Part shown: in pieces, positions 54,920 to 64,000 of the stretch
Layout: each line of letters opens with the position of its first letter
Position numbering within the stretch: the stretch's first letter is position 1
From: Oncomelania hupensis
Taxonomy: Eukaryota; Mollusca; Gastropoda; Littorinimorpha; Pomatiopsidae
Assembly (NCBI GenBank): GCA_036898135.1
Contig: CM072511.1
Span: 154,895,051 to 154,959,050 of the forward strand
Direction of reading: 5' to 3'
DNA: 64,000 bases
Notes under the pieces: model-generated
Database searches by the model: none
Told to the model about the DNA's origin: nothing
What the model saw: the letters and a program-made list of their open reading frames with translations, nothing else
Program-made: the position numbers and the translations under genes

Positions 54920-55816
54920 CTTTCTTTTCTTGGCACCTAGTCTATACTTTTCCCCTCTTGCACCATAATTTTATTTACTGAAAGACTAAATTGGTTAGAT
55001 GAAATCATTTCCCTCTACTCCATTGTCTGTTCCTCTTTCCCTAACCACCGCACTCTCCCTCTCCAACCTACATGAAGCGTTTTTTTTTTGGTTTTTTTTG
55101 TATTTTTTTTGTAACTTCTTTGTTTGTGTGTTGGTTTGTTTCTTTCGTTCACCCCGATTGATTTATATTCTTGTATTATCTTATATTATCTCAGGCATTC
55201 CCACCCAACAGCTATTTTTGTATTCTGTCAATTTTACTCATTCATTCTTATGATTTACTTGTTTGGCATACATATTTATATAATTTTGTGGCATTGTTCC
55301 CGTTCGCTAGAGACATTCAATTGTTGTTGTTTTTTTTCTCAAAGGGTAGCATTCATTTACAGCTTTGCTTTTGTGTACCCTTTGTACCTTTGTATCTTCC
55401 ATGTTCTGCTTGCTAGTCTTGTCAATACAGTTTGTTTTTTTTAACTTAATAGAACTATCCCCTCCCTCCCCCCGTCCCTCCCCCTCAGAATCGGAGTTGA
55501 TGACTAGATAATTTAACATAACAATTGTTTTATTGTTCCTCCGAGAAAGGCTGCAACTAGACACACTGGGTGAAGTGAAGGTTGGTCCAGGGGTAAACCT
55601 AACGAAGGAGTGTTGCCTCCTTTTGTCTTCTACTCTTACACTCCCTCCTCCCCCCTTCCCACTCATCCTCCCCCCTTCCAAACCTCAGTGCTTCAACATT
55701 CCTTTTTATTAACAACATGTCTACACACCATCCTCACCCGCACTCCAAATCTTTATCTCTAATTATCTCCCTCTATTTATCTTTCTTTTTCTCTATTTAT
55801 CTCTCTCTCTAATTAT
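54666..55816. other. Unassigned intron sequence, no gene seen
   Basis: T-rich with a short TTG run (54894-54918) and C-rich patches (55455-55485, 55640-55680). No domain was recognised. Confidence 0.4.
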
Positions 55817-55823
55817 CTTTCTT

Positions 55824-55868
<45 letters not shown>
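55817..55868. repeat. (CT)n microsatellite
   Basis: CT units adjoining the family B SINE. Confidence 0.92.
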
Positions 55869-55870
<2 letters not shown>

Positions 55871-55889
55871 ATCTTTCTAGGGGAAATGG

Positions 55890-56037
55890 GCCAAACAAAC
55901 ACTGAACCACCAGAGCCATCATTGTGCTAAGATGGACAGTGAAAATGGCCATTTTTATCTTGGCCACCACGGGATTCGAACCTGGGTCATCGATGTGCCA
56001 GGCGAACGCTCTACCACTTGAGCTACGGCGATGGGTC
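55890..56037 (-). mobile_element. tRNA-derived SINE, family B
   Basis: On the minus strand: CGCCGTAGCTCAAGTGGTAG (box A), CACATCGATGACCC, AGGTTCGAATCCCGTGG (box B), then AAGATAAAAATGGCCATTTT and GATGGCTCTGGTGGTTCAGT. It shares both head and body with 57935-58170. Confidence 0.87.
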
Positions 56038-56062
56038 ATAAATTATGCTTCTTTGCTGTATC

Positions 56063-56516
<454 letters not shown>

Positions 56517-56775
56517 ATCGATCGATCTACTTATCTATCTATTCGTCTACCTCCCTACCTACCTATCTAACTTTCTTTCTAGCTACCTATCTAATCCCTC
56601 AAACTGTCGGGCCGTTGAGAGACATGAGGGATTCTATCGCGGAGAGCTTTAGCTCCTTCAATCTGTCTGTGGCTGTTGTCAGGAGACGTGACATGTCCAA
56701 CGCCGTCCCTGTTTTGACATCCGTCCTACCCAAGCAGACATACGATATAAGCTGGTTCTGCTTTATCAAATGAAG

Positions 56776-56973
56776 AGGGGCCGGGTAGCTCAGTTGGTAA
56801 GAGCGTCTTGCTAGTAACCGAAAGGTCGCTGGTTCGAATCCCGGATTGGTCAACGTGTGATCATATTATTTTCCCCTTTACCAACAACTGGCCCGCTGGT
56901 GTCAGTATAAATCGGTCCAGTAGTCACCTATATGCGAAAGTGTCGTGTGACTATAATCTACAAACAACAACAA
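56776..56973 (+). mobile_element. tRNA-derived SINE, family A (first of a tandem pair)
   Basis: GGGGCCGGGTAGCTCAGTTG head, ACCGAAAGGTCGCTGG, GGTTCGAATCCCGGA (box B), and the body through CCCGCTGGTGTCAGTATAAA to GACTATAATCTACAAACAAC. The 10-bp repeat TCAAATGAAG lies before it (56766-56775) and after it (56974-56983). Confidence 0.9.
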
Positions 56974-56983
56974 TCAAATGAAG

Positions 56984-57171
56984 TGTGGGGCCGGGTAGCT
57001 CAGTTGGTAGAGCGTCTGACTAGTAACCGAAAGGTACCTGGTTCGAATCCCGGATTGGCCAATGTGTGACCATATTATTTGCCCCTTACCATCAACTGGT
57101 TCGCTGGTGTCAGAATAATGTGACCGGTAGTCGCCTATACGCTTCGGTGTCGTATGACTATAATCTACAGT
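56984..57171 (+). mobile_element. tRNA-derived SINE, family A (second of a tandem pair)
   Basis: Same family as the previous copy but a different subtype (GAATAATGTGACCGGTAGTC). It lies between the second and third copies of TCAAATGAAG (56974-56983 and 57172-57181). Confidence 0.9.
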
Positions 57172-57181
57172 TCAAATGAAG

Positions 57182-57934
57182 TTCTCAGACAGGAGCGTAT
57201 CCTGGTCGTTTCACGTGTTGCGCAATCCTATCTCCGATTTCTTATTGAATTCCTTGCATAGGTGGTCTTAAAATGGTCCCAATACCACACGCATGACAGA
57301 GTCACGGATCAAATGGACGGCCAGGATGCCCCAAAGATGAAAAAATGATAGCCTTCAAAATCTTAGCCTCTTTTAAAGGTGCGATTTTGATTTAAAGCGT
57401 AAATTCATTTGTGTATATGAATATTAATGACATCAAGGTTAATGTTTGTTTGTTTTTTAACACAATTTAATACCGCTGCGACAGTACATCTGCGTAGGCA
57501 AAGTCGCTTGTTTACAAAACAAAGAAGAGACGCCTAAACCTCCAAGCTAAGCGATCGGGTTGATCAGCGGTTGATTACCTGTTATACATATCATAGTTTA
57601 ATGTGACAACAAACCCATGTTAGTTTCAATTTAAAGTAAAACTCTTTGTCATAAAAGTAACAATCAGACACCCTTTGATACCCTGTACTATTTCAATAAT
57701 TTTAGAGACAGATGGTGAGCAGCTGCTGTACGCCTTGAACATAATAGTTTCCCCGATAAACATCGATAATAAACGGTTGACGTATAGCTCATCGATCCGT
57801 CTCCTTCTGTTAATGAAAGCCATGTGCACTGTTACGAACACTATTTCCAGTACGCTATTGCGCGTTTTTATGGGGTTTAGTGGTAATTTGTCCTTGCGTC
57901 ACCTGTTAGTACTTAAGGGACCCAGGCTCAAATA
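57182..57934. other. Unassigned intron sequence, no gene seen
   Basis: No domain, repeat or RNA box was recognised. Confidence 0.4.
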
Positions 57935-58170
57935 TGTCCCACCGCTGTATCTCAAGTGATAGAGCGTCCGCCTGGCACACCGATGACCCAGGTTCGAATC
58001 CCGTGTTAGGCGATATAAAATGTGGCCTTTTTCACAGTCCATTTGAGCCGTATGATTGCTCTGGTGGTTCAGTGTGGATTCAGGTCCCTACCCCTCTTTC
58101 CCTGCGATGGCTATCCCCGTCAGCCATATCGCCAATGGTGGGTGTAGACGTTAAACCTCAATGTTCATTC
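57935..58170 (+). mobile_element. tRNA-derived SINE, family B, full copy
   Basis: CCACCGCTGTATCTCAAGTG (box A), CACACCGATGACCC, AGGTTCGAATCCCGTGTT (box B), then GATATAAAATGTGGCC, TGATTGCTCTGGTGGTTCAG and the end CCAATGGTGGGTGTAGACGT followed by TAAAC. This gives the most complete view of the family. Confidence 0.88.
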
Positions 58171-58186
58171 ATATGCAGGACTAGCC

Positions 58187-58228
58187 CACCGCCATAGCTC
58201 AAGTGTAACAGACTATAATCTACAATTA
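58187..58228 (+). repeat. Chimeric SINE remnant (family B head, family A tail)
   Basis: CCCACCGCCATAGCTCAAGTG is a family B head cut after box A. It is joined directly to CAGACTATAATCTACAA, the family A 3' end. Confidence 0.65.
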
Positions 58229-58398
58229 TCCTTTAAATATGCAGGCGGCAGTTAACTGTAGTTGATTATAACAATCTCCCGCCACAAACGATGCACCATT
58301 GCAATTTCGGCCGCTGTGAAGTAGCAAGACAGAAATAGGATCGCGCGATAATGGTAATGAATGAGTCCAACAGACATTCCTAGCGGGAAGAGGAATGT

Positions 58399-58674
58399 TC
58401 TTCTCCTCCTCCTCCTTCTTCTTCTTTTGTGGATTGAACAGTTACTATCACGTGGTGCTGTACCCAAGAATCCCAATAAAAGAATTCCTACGTTGCGAGC
58501 TACAGTAATTGGGGTTTGGGGTCAGGAAAAATATAATACTGTCCATTGCTCTGCATTCTCCCAACCCCCCACCTCCCCTGTGTGTGTGTGTGTGTGTGTG
58601 TGTGTGGAGGGATGGAGAATAGGTAGAGAGAAATGAACAGGATAAATGGAATAAAACCGTATGAATATCATTTT

Positions 58675-58725
<51 letters not shown>
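58399..58725. repeat. Simple repeats: (CTC/CTT)n, (GT)n, (CA)n
   Basis: CTC/CTT units at 58399-58428, GT at 58580-58606 and CA at 58679-58725. The GT and CA arrays are inverted relative to each other. Confidence 0.9.
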
Positions 58726-58726
<1 letters not shown>

Positions 58727-58747
58727 TCGTGTATTCATGTTTAAATG

Positions 58748-59016
58748 GGGTCCTTTGACCTAATTCGCCGCCTAAGAGGCAAATTTCTTCAAAAAAGACA
58801 CCTTTTTGCCAGAAGTTTGACCTAATTCCTCGCTCCTAAGAGACGAAGTAGGTCAAGTTTGTTCAAAAAAGCACCCTTTTCGCAAAAAGTTTGACCTAAT
58901 TCCTCGCCTATTAGGGACGAAGTAGGTCAAGTTTGTTCAAAAAAGCACCCTTTTCGCAAGAAGTTTGACCTAATTCCTCGCCTATTAGGGACGAAGTAGG
59001 TCAAGTTTGTTCAAAA
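58748..59016. repeat. 74-bp satellite, 3+ units, each with an internal inverted repeat
   Basis: GTTTGACCTAATTCCTCGC recurs at 58815, 58889 and 58963 (period 74), with a shorter diverged unit before it. Each unit holds TTGACCTA and, about 30 bp later, TAGGTCAA, so it can form a small hairpin. The last unit runs directly into the large palindrome. Confidence 0.93.
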
Positions 59017-59023
59017 ACACAGC

Positions 59024-59275
59024 TAGGATAAGGAACTTTCCTCGACGATTAGGGTAAGGCAGTGCCTCGACGATTAGGGTAAGGCAGTGCCTCGACAATT
59101 AGGGTAAGGCAGTGCCTCGAAAAGGGTTAGGGTCAGGGCTAGTTGCAGCGCTGCAACTAGCCCTGACCCTAACCCTTTTCGAGGCACTGCCTTACCCTAA
59201 TCGTCGAGGCACTGCCTTACCCTAATCGTCGAGGCACTGCCTTACCCTAATCGTCGAGGAAAGTTCCTTATCCTA
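59024..59275. repeat. 252-bp near-perfect palindrome
   Basis: The two 126-bp arms (59024-59149 and 59150-59275) are reverse complements with one mismatch and no spacer. The centre is AGTTGCAGC/GCTGCAACT. Each arm contains three 27-bp direct repeats (CTCGACGATTAGGGTAAGGC type), so the structure is a palindrome of tandem repeats. Confidence 0.95.
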
Positions 59276-59284
59276 CCCGTCTGG

Positions 59285-59520
59285 AAGATGCACTACAACT
59301 ACACCAGGTCAAGTGTACTTGTAGTGCATGTGCACTACAACTACACTTGACCTGGTGTAGTTGTAGTGCACATGCACTACAACTACACTTGGCCAAGTGT
59401 ACTTTAAGTGCACATGCACTACAACTACACTTCGCGAAGTGAACTTTAAGTGCACATGCACTACAACTGCACTTCCATGCACTACAACTGCACTTGCATG
59501 CACTTAAAGAGCACTTGCGA
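59285..59520. repeat. Nested inverted repeats built on TGCACTACAACTACAC
   Basis: TGCACTACAACTACACCAGG and its inverse CCTGGTGTAGTTGTAGTGCA flank an inner palindrome TTGTAGTGCATGTGCACTAC. Further variants follow to 59520, each a small palindrome (CACTTGGCCAAGTG, CACTTCGCGAAGTG). A cysteine-rich minus-strand frame across it is a repeat artefact. Confidence 0.9.
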
Positions 59521-59626
59521 GCACTTTGAAAAAGTGGGGCCCTGGAAAAAAGTGGGGTCCTAGCAAAAGACCCCATTTATGACTAAATCAACACAGTCGA
59601 GTCCCCACTTTGACATAAATACACGT

Positions 59627-59628
<2 letters not shown>

Positions 59629-59658
<30 letters not shown>

Positions 59659-59945
59659 TTTTGTAGAAACGACGTTCTGATGACTGTTGTGAAAAAAAAA
59701 ACAGGGATTATTTTGACACACTTTCCATTTCTTTGACATTATTTTGACATTTTCGAATTTTTGAAGCTAACCCTAACCCTTTCCCTAACCCTAACCCTTA
59801 ACCTAACCCTAATGCTAAAACAGCTCTAACTCAACGGAGCACTATTTTGACGTCAAAATAGTACGGCCTTCCAAAAACGTGAGAAGAAACCATGTGGAGT
59901 TTCATGTGTGTATCATCAAAACGTCGTTTCTACATGCCCACGGTG
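59629..59945 (-). mobile_element. MITE-like element type 1, second copy
   Basis: Inverted relative to 30791-31103. TTGTAGAAACGACGTT at 59662-59677 and AACGTCGTTTCTACA at 59921-59935 form the terminal inverted repeats. Inside are AACCCTAACCC runs (59767-59812) and TATTTTGACGTCAAAATA (59848-59865). CA arrays on both sides (59629-59657 and from 59960) correspond to GT in the element's orientation. Confidence 0.75.
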
Positions 59946-60935
59946 ACACGCGCACTCATCACACACACACACAAACACACACACTCTCTCTCTCTTTCTC
60001 TCTCTTTCTCTCTCTTCCACCCAACACGCACACCGAGGTGTGAATAACGTATGGATTTCAGCTGTGTAAATAATGTCGCCTTCTGTGTAACAACACGTGG
60101 TCTCGCCAAATGTACTGCGCAGACGATGTCGTCTTGCTAAGTCGAGCAAAACAGACCGTTTTAATTAGTAAATAGTACAGGAACAACCTGGATTCTAAAG
60201 GACACGAGTATGCTGTGACGTTTTCTGTGGTCTCATTGGATTAGAATAATTCTAACGATGTCGCTGGTTTGAATGGGGTCGTTCATCTGGTTTCCCAAGA
60301 AACACTCATGCCTATGACGCTTCTTGTATTAAAAATATCTTTATTATGCCGGGCTGAGCTCGACACGATTAGCACCCCAGCAAGGGCTAAGGATTCTAAG
60401 TAAACCGGATTGAGTGGGACAAGATAACATTGAGAATATTACAATACTTTATTAGCTTCCAGTTTTATTGTGAGGGCCAGCAAGGAGCTCCGTTCAGGAC
60501 GAAAATAAAACCAGGGAAAAATAGGGGCAAAAAGGAAACAAAACTCTAGTATGAATATGAATGGAATCGCATGAGCATGCTGTAGCTTGCTGTGAAGAAC
60601 AATGAATGCAAAGATTTTATAAACAGGATAGAACAAGAACTCCTTTGAAGGCAGTGTCAATGGGTGCAGAGAAAGAGATAGAGAGAGGCTGAGAGAGAAA
60701 GAGAGAGAGAGACAGACCGACAGACAGACAGACAGACAGAGAGCGAAATACATGTATAGTTTGCTGCGTCTTTTCTCTTTTTCTTCAGATACCTGCAGCG
60801 CGGGGGTAGAAAGGGCAGAACAAAAATTGTTATTTTAAAGTTTACAGAGATAATTTTTATTTAAGCTTTGGAACTTTGTCCTTTTATTACACAAAACAAG
60901 CACAATTTCAAGAAAATATTAGGCTCATAGCCCAA
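59946..60935. other. Simple repeats and a possible RT scrap, otherwise unassigned
   Basis: CT/CTTT units at 59985-60016 and GAGA/CAGA units at 60668-60744. MYCADDVVLLSRAKQ is encoded at 60108-60152 (+), which resembles an RT active-site motif (YADDIVLLS), but nothing around it supports a longer match. No host gene was recognised. Confidence 0.4.
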
Positions 60936-61257
60936 GGAAATCCGACAGACCATCACACAAACCCTTGGACAACATGATGACATGCTCATAGTGGTGAAGA
61001 AACTTCGATGGTATGGCCACGTGACCAGAGCACCAGACATCGCAAAACCCATCCTGCAAGGCACGGTGCAAGGAAGCAGAAGAAAATGGAGACAGAAAAA
61101 GAGGTGGGAGGACAACATTCGAGAATGGACTGGTTTGACACTGAACGAAGCCATAAAGGTTGCTGGGAACAGAGAAATATGGAGTACGCTGGTTAAACGA
61201 TCATCTGTGGTGCCCCAACGACCTTCGAGTTACGGGATGGGATAGGATAGGATAGCC
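60936..61257 (+). mobile_element. RTE-like LINE 3' fragment (copy E)
   Basis: Begins in the ATCCGACAGACCATCACACA block and continues RWYGHVTRAPDIAKPILQG and KKRWEDNIREWTGLTLNE, ending at the stop in GGGATGGGATAGG with a short GGATA tail (61240-61256). More diverged than copies A, C, G and H. Confidence 0.88.
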
Positions 61258-61941
61258 CAAGGAGGGGTAGCGAGGGATGACATTTTAGCCGAATGGGGTG
61301 CTTGAGAGAGTAAGGGAGCGGGGTGGGGATAGAACATATGCATACAGAAAAACGATGAACGGCGCATACAAAAAACTACACTGATCAAATATGCATGTCA
61401 CACACAAATCACGGGAAAGTCAAGCACTCAAAATGGGGAAAAGGTCACACTAAATTATATAAAAAGTATAAATAAAAAAATAACACAAGCATGCAACTCA
61501 ATCTGAATCATAGCTAGATCAGAAATTAGGAAATGTATGTTAAATGAAGAATAACAATACAATTCCAATAATCGATTTACATTTAAAAATCTGTTGTTGT
61601 TTTTTTTAAATTTGAACACAAAGATAGATATGATAAGATAAGATAACAATTTTATTTTGCAAGGGTAAAAGAATAAGCGCTGGATGCGCTTTTTTACATC
61701 TTGCCCTTGGGGCTTTAACAATAACTATTAAATACAACTCAAGGTTATAACATTCATATCATGGAACAATAACAAATAAACAAAGTCATCATTAGATAAA
61801 ATCCTTTTCAAACAATTGAAATCAAATTATTGTTGTTAATCTCAATCAACAACATTAACAATTAATGTGTATTTAATTGTTAATGTGTTTTAGGAGACGT
61901 GTTCTAAATGATGTAAATTTAGATGCTGGAGTGCGGAGATC

Positions 61942-61945
<4 letters not shown>
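61258..61945 (-). repeat. Possible LINE 3' end at 61626-61760; rest unassigned
   Basis: On the minus strand GCCCCAAGGGCAAGATGTAA, then TTGCAAAATAAAATTG and a TTATC-unit tail (61627-61647) look like a LINE 3' untranslated end. The flanks show nothing else that I recognise. Confidence 0.5.

Positions 61946-62009
<64 letters not shown>
61946..62009. repeat. (AAT)n microsatellite
   Basis: Perfect AAT units. Confidence 0.93.
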
Positions 62010-62011
<2 letters not shown>

Positions 62012-62114
62012 GGTAGATTTATATCTCTGTCTGATCCTTAAGTGTATATACGGCTGTAAATATCTATATTGTTTTTCTTCCTGGGTCTAACCGGGCATAT
62101 AAATAGATGTGAAT

Positions 62115-62222
62115 AGGTTTTTGCTATTCTATTTCTGTCTTTTTTGTCATCTATGTACGTAGTTGTAAATAGTCTATTTCTGTCTGTTTTGTCATTTGTG
62201 TACATAGTTGTAAATAGTTTTT
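62115..62222. repeat. ~48-bp tandem duplication
   Basis: TCTATTTCTGTCTTTTTTGTC plus TACGTAGTTGTAAATAG recurs once with few changes. Confidence 0.75.
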
Positions 62223-62356
62223 ACCTTTACTGTTCCGTCTTTTGGTGTATCGTAGCAAAAGTGATGTTTGATCGAGTGCATGTATTTTCTATGTAATGAC
62301 TAAGCGTGGTGAGTCTGGTCATAGGCTGGAGTACCCGCTATATAAAAATCCGTTGT

Positions 62357-62397
62357 TATTCTTATTCTTCTTATTATTATTCTTCTTATTCTTATTC

Positions 62398-62453
<56 letters not shown>
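62357..62453. repeat. (TTC/TTA)n microsatellite
   Basis: TTC/TTA mixed units turning into a pure TTA array (62397-62450). Confidence 0.92.
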
Positions 62454-62455
<2 letters not shown>

Positions 62456-62607
62456 GCGTGGTACCCCAACAAACATGGGCTCGCCCGCTTTACAATCTTT
62501 ACAGATCTTAGGAAATTATTCCACAAAGTGAAACCGGAATAAGCTAGACTAGTTTTGTAGAGATCAATTCTTGGAATTGGAACATTTAATTTTGTGGACG
62601 ATCTGGC

Positions 62608-62608
<1 letters not shown>

Positions 62609-62681
<73 letters not shown>
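62609..62681. repeat. (GA)n microsatellite
   Basis: GA array of about 70 bp, 380 bp before exon 2. Confidence 0.94.
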
Positions 62682-62682
<1 letters not shown>

Positions 62683-62783
62683 ATCTCTCGTTTTGCAATA
62701 GAGTTACGTATCCAGGCGCGGTAAACTTGACTAGTCTCAATGACAATATCAGTAGACTTCCTGTTGCTGTTTGTAGGCAACTT

Positions 62784-62832
62784 GGATTGATTGATTGATT
62801 TATTATTGCTTTAGGTCCAGCGGACTCTTGGA
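62784..62832 (-). repeat. 3'-end fragment of family F repeat
   Basis: GATTGATTGATTGATTTATT then GCTTTAGGTCCAGCGGACTC is the inverse of the family F 3' end with its AATC tail. Confidence 0.75.
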
Positions 62833-63056
62833 TGGAACTCGGACTATTGTATTGTTTCAAAGGTAAAACAATGGTTGCCTGGTAAGAAACTCGCGAGTCG
62901 AGGTAGACTAACGTTATAATAGGGACGGAATGTTTTAGTTAAGCTGGATGCACACGGATTTGGGCGCTTTCACCCGAACAAAGTGGTTGTTGTATAACCT
63001 CTTCTACAGATCATGCCTTTCAAAATCTCATTTCACACCGGCTTTTGTCCAATCAG

Positions 63057-63247
63057 ATGACGACACGGTGGCCAAGCAGCTGGCGGAGAAAGTGCGCGTA
63101 CTGGTGTGGGTAATGACAGCGCCCCAGAACCTGGATTCCAAAGCCGTGCACATCAAGAACACGTGGGGCAAGCGGGCCAATAAGCTGCTGTTTATGAGCT
63201 CCCAGTGGAACTCTACTTTCCCCACAGTCGGTCTCAATGTCTCAGAG
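63057..63247 (+). CDS. C1GALT1: Core 1 beta-1,3-galactosyltransferase, exon 2 (start of catalytic domain)
   Basis: The exon follows TTGTCCAATCAG and encodes DDTVAKQLAEKVRVLVW, VMTAPQNLDSKAVHIKNTW, GKRANKLLFMSSQWNSTFP and TVGLNVSE, then meets GTACGG. The sequence VRVLVWVMTAPQNL, HIKNTW, LLFMSS and FPTVGLNVSE closely follows C1GALT1 proteins at the start of the catalytic domain (glycosyltransferase family 31). The next conserved part (GRxQLYWKT) and the DDD/DxD motif are not in the window, so further exons lie downstream. The exon is in frame with exon 1 (phase 1 in, phase 0 out). N-S-T in WNST and N-V-S are possible N-glycosylation sites. No stop or frameshift is seen, so the gene looks intact here. 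Confidence 0.92.
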
Positions 63248-63392
63248 GTACGGCTTGCATTACTTTCGTTAGTTAGTTAGTTTTAGTTCGTTAGTTAACT
63301 ATTTGTATTTATTTAGTTAGTTAGTAATTAGTTTTATTTCTTTATTTCGTTAGTAGTTTTATTTATTTAGTTAGTAGTTTTATTTATTTATT
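63248..63392 (+). other. Second intron of C1GALT1, TTAG-rich start
   Basis: After the donor GTACGG there is a degenerate GTTAGTTAGTTTTATTT repeat that runs up to the LINE. The second intron continues beyond the window. Confidence 0.7.
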
Positions 63393-64000
63393 AACGAGAC
63401 AAATGACAGGGGTCTGAGGCTATTGGAGTTTGCCAGATACAACAATCTGGTACTGGCAAACACGCTTGGTCTCCACAAAAAATCCAGACGATGGACATGG
63501 CACAGTCCCGGCGGGGAACACCACAACCAGATCGACTACATCATGGTCAAGAAACGCTTCAGATCAAGCATCAACATTGGCAGGACACGCACTTTTCCAG
63601 GAGCAGACATTGGAAGTGACCACGATCTCGTGATGATGTCTTTCCGGCTCCATTTGAAGAGAGTAAATACAGCAAAGTGCACTAGGCTGAAGTTCGACCT
63701 GGACAAACTGCAAGACCCGGAGGTGGCAAAAATATTTCAGGCCACAATTGGAGGGAAATTTGCACCACTGCTTATTTTGGGGGCAGGCGAAGTAGATGTC
63801 AACACCATGACCAATACCTTCAACTCAGCTGTAACAGATGCCGCCACTGAGATCCTTGGCAAGCACCGACCAAAGAAGAAGCCGTGGATCACACCTGAAC
63901 TTTTGGATCTCTGTGATAAACGAAGAGAGTTAAAAAAGAAAAAGAACACCTCACAGGGAGCTGATGTCTACCGAAAAATCAACAATGACATCCGAAAAGG
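63393..64000 (+). mobile_element. 5'-truncated RTE-like LINE (copy G), runs off the window
   Basis: Begins abruptly at AACGAGACAAATGACAGGGG, inside the endonuclease domain, and matches the full-length copy from about 45336 on with only a few base changes (e.g. ATCTCGTG for ATCTGGTG, ATCTCTGT for ATCTGTGT). The frame is open to the end of the window in the endonuclease-linker region. It lies 146 bp after exon 2 in sense orientation. Confidence 0.93.

Noticed and set aside
56776..56852. Functional tRNA gene
   Set aside because: Box A and B are good, but the same head is followed by a shared ~110-bp body at four loci and flanked by target duplications, so it is a SINE.
59268..59576. Cysteine-rich minus-strand ORF of 102 codons
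   Set aside because: Produced by the nested TGCACTACAACTACAC repeats; the periodic CSCSA peptide mirrors the DNA repeat.
60108..60152. Reverse transcriptase active-site scrap (CADDVVLLS)
   Set aside because: Only about 15 residues fit and neither side shows further RT motifs; too short to call.

Overview
This is a repeat-dense eukaryotic window, most likely from a marine invertebrate and probably a mollusc (inference). The basis is split exons with GT/AG borders, a metazoan glycosyltransferase gene, several non-LTR retrotransposon families, tRNA- and 5S-derived SINEs, MITE-like elements and abundant microsatellites. There is no prokaryotic gene organisation. Nearly all long open frames belong to transposable elements.

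Host genes. Two coding exons of one gene are recognisable: a C1GALT1-type core 1 beta-1,3-galactosyltransferase on the + strand, with exon 1 at 42686-42980 and exon 2 at 63057-63247. Their splice phases match across a 20-kb intron, and the remaining exons lie beyond the window. A possible first exon of a THAP-domain protein lies at 29407-29555 (+).

Layout. 1-6019 is a decayed multi-domain gene (PIN/FEN-like HEEAD and DTDVLVLL motifs plus a C-terminal cysteine cluster). It is broken by frameshifts and by a 5'-truncated LINE on the - strand (3443-5663) flanked by a 10-11 bp target-site duplication. 6.9-11 kb holds a deleted LINE copy, a truncated copy, a perfect 63-bp hairpin and a tRNA-derived SINE. 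11349-16998 is a complete Ty3/gypsy-type LTR element with 634-bp LTRs that I could not tell apart; its integrase lies upstream of a nearly deleted reverse transcriptase. 17-42 kb is a mosaic of microsatellites, SINE-like repeats, a hAT-like non-autonomous element, LINE fragments (one with an internal inversion, one folded back), a 24-bp minisatellite and MITE-like elements with a TTAGGG core. 42.7-63.2 kb is the C1GALT1 region. Its intron carries a full-length RTE-like LINE (44432-47777), several SINE families, a 107-unit (CTAT)n array and a palindrome-rich block at 58.7-59.6 kb. A further copy of the same LINE starts just after exon 2 and runs off the window.

How it fits together. One RTE-like LINE family, ending in a (GGATA)n tail, accounts for at least eight insertions here. 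Three of them are almost identical in sequence, so the family was recently active. The best candidates for something new are the two MITE-like families with GT flanks and a TTAGGG core, the composite palindrome/satellite block, the SINE with a tRNA-like plus 5S-rRNA-like promoter, and the LTR element with integrase-before-RT order and a leader array of TTCnnGAA motifs. All family names rest on motif reading; no database search was run.
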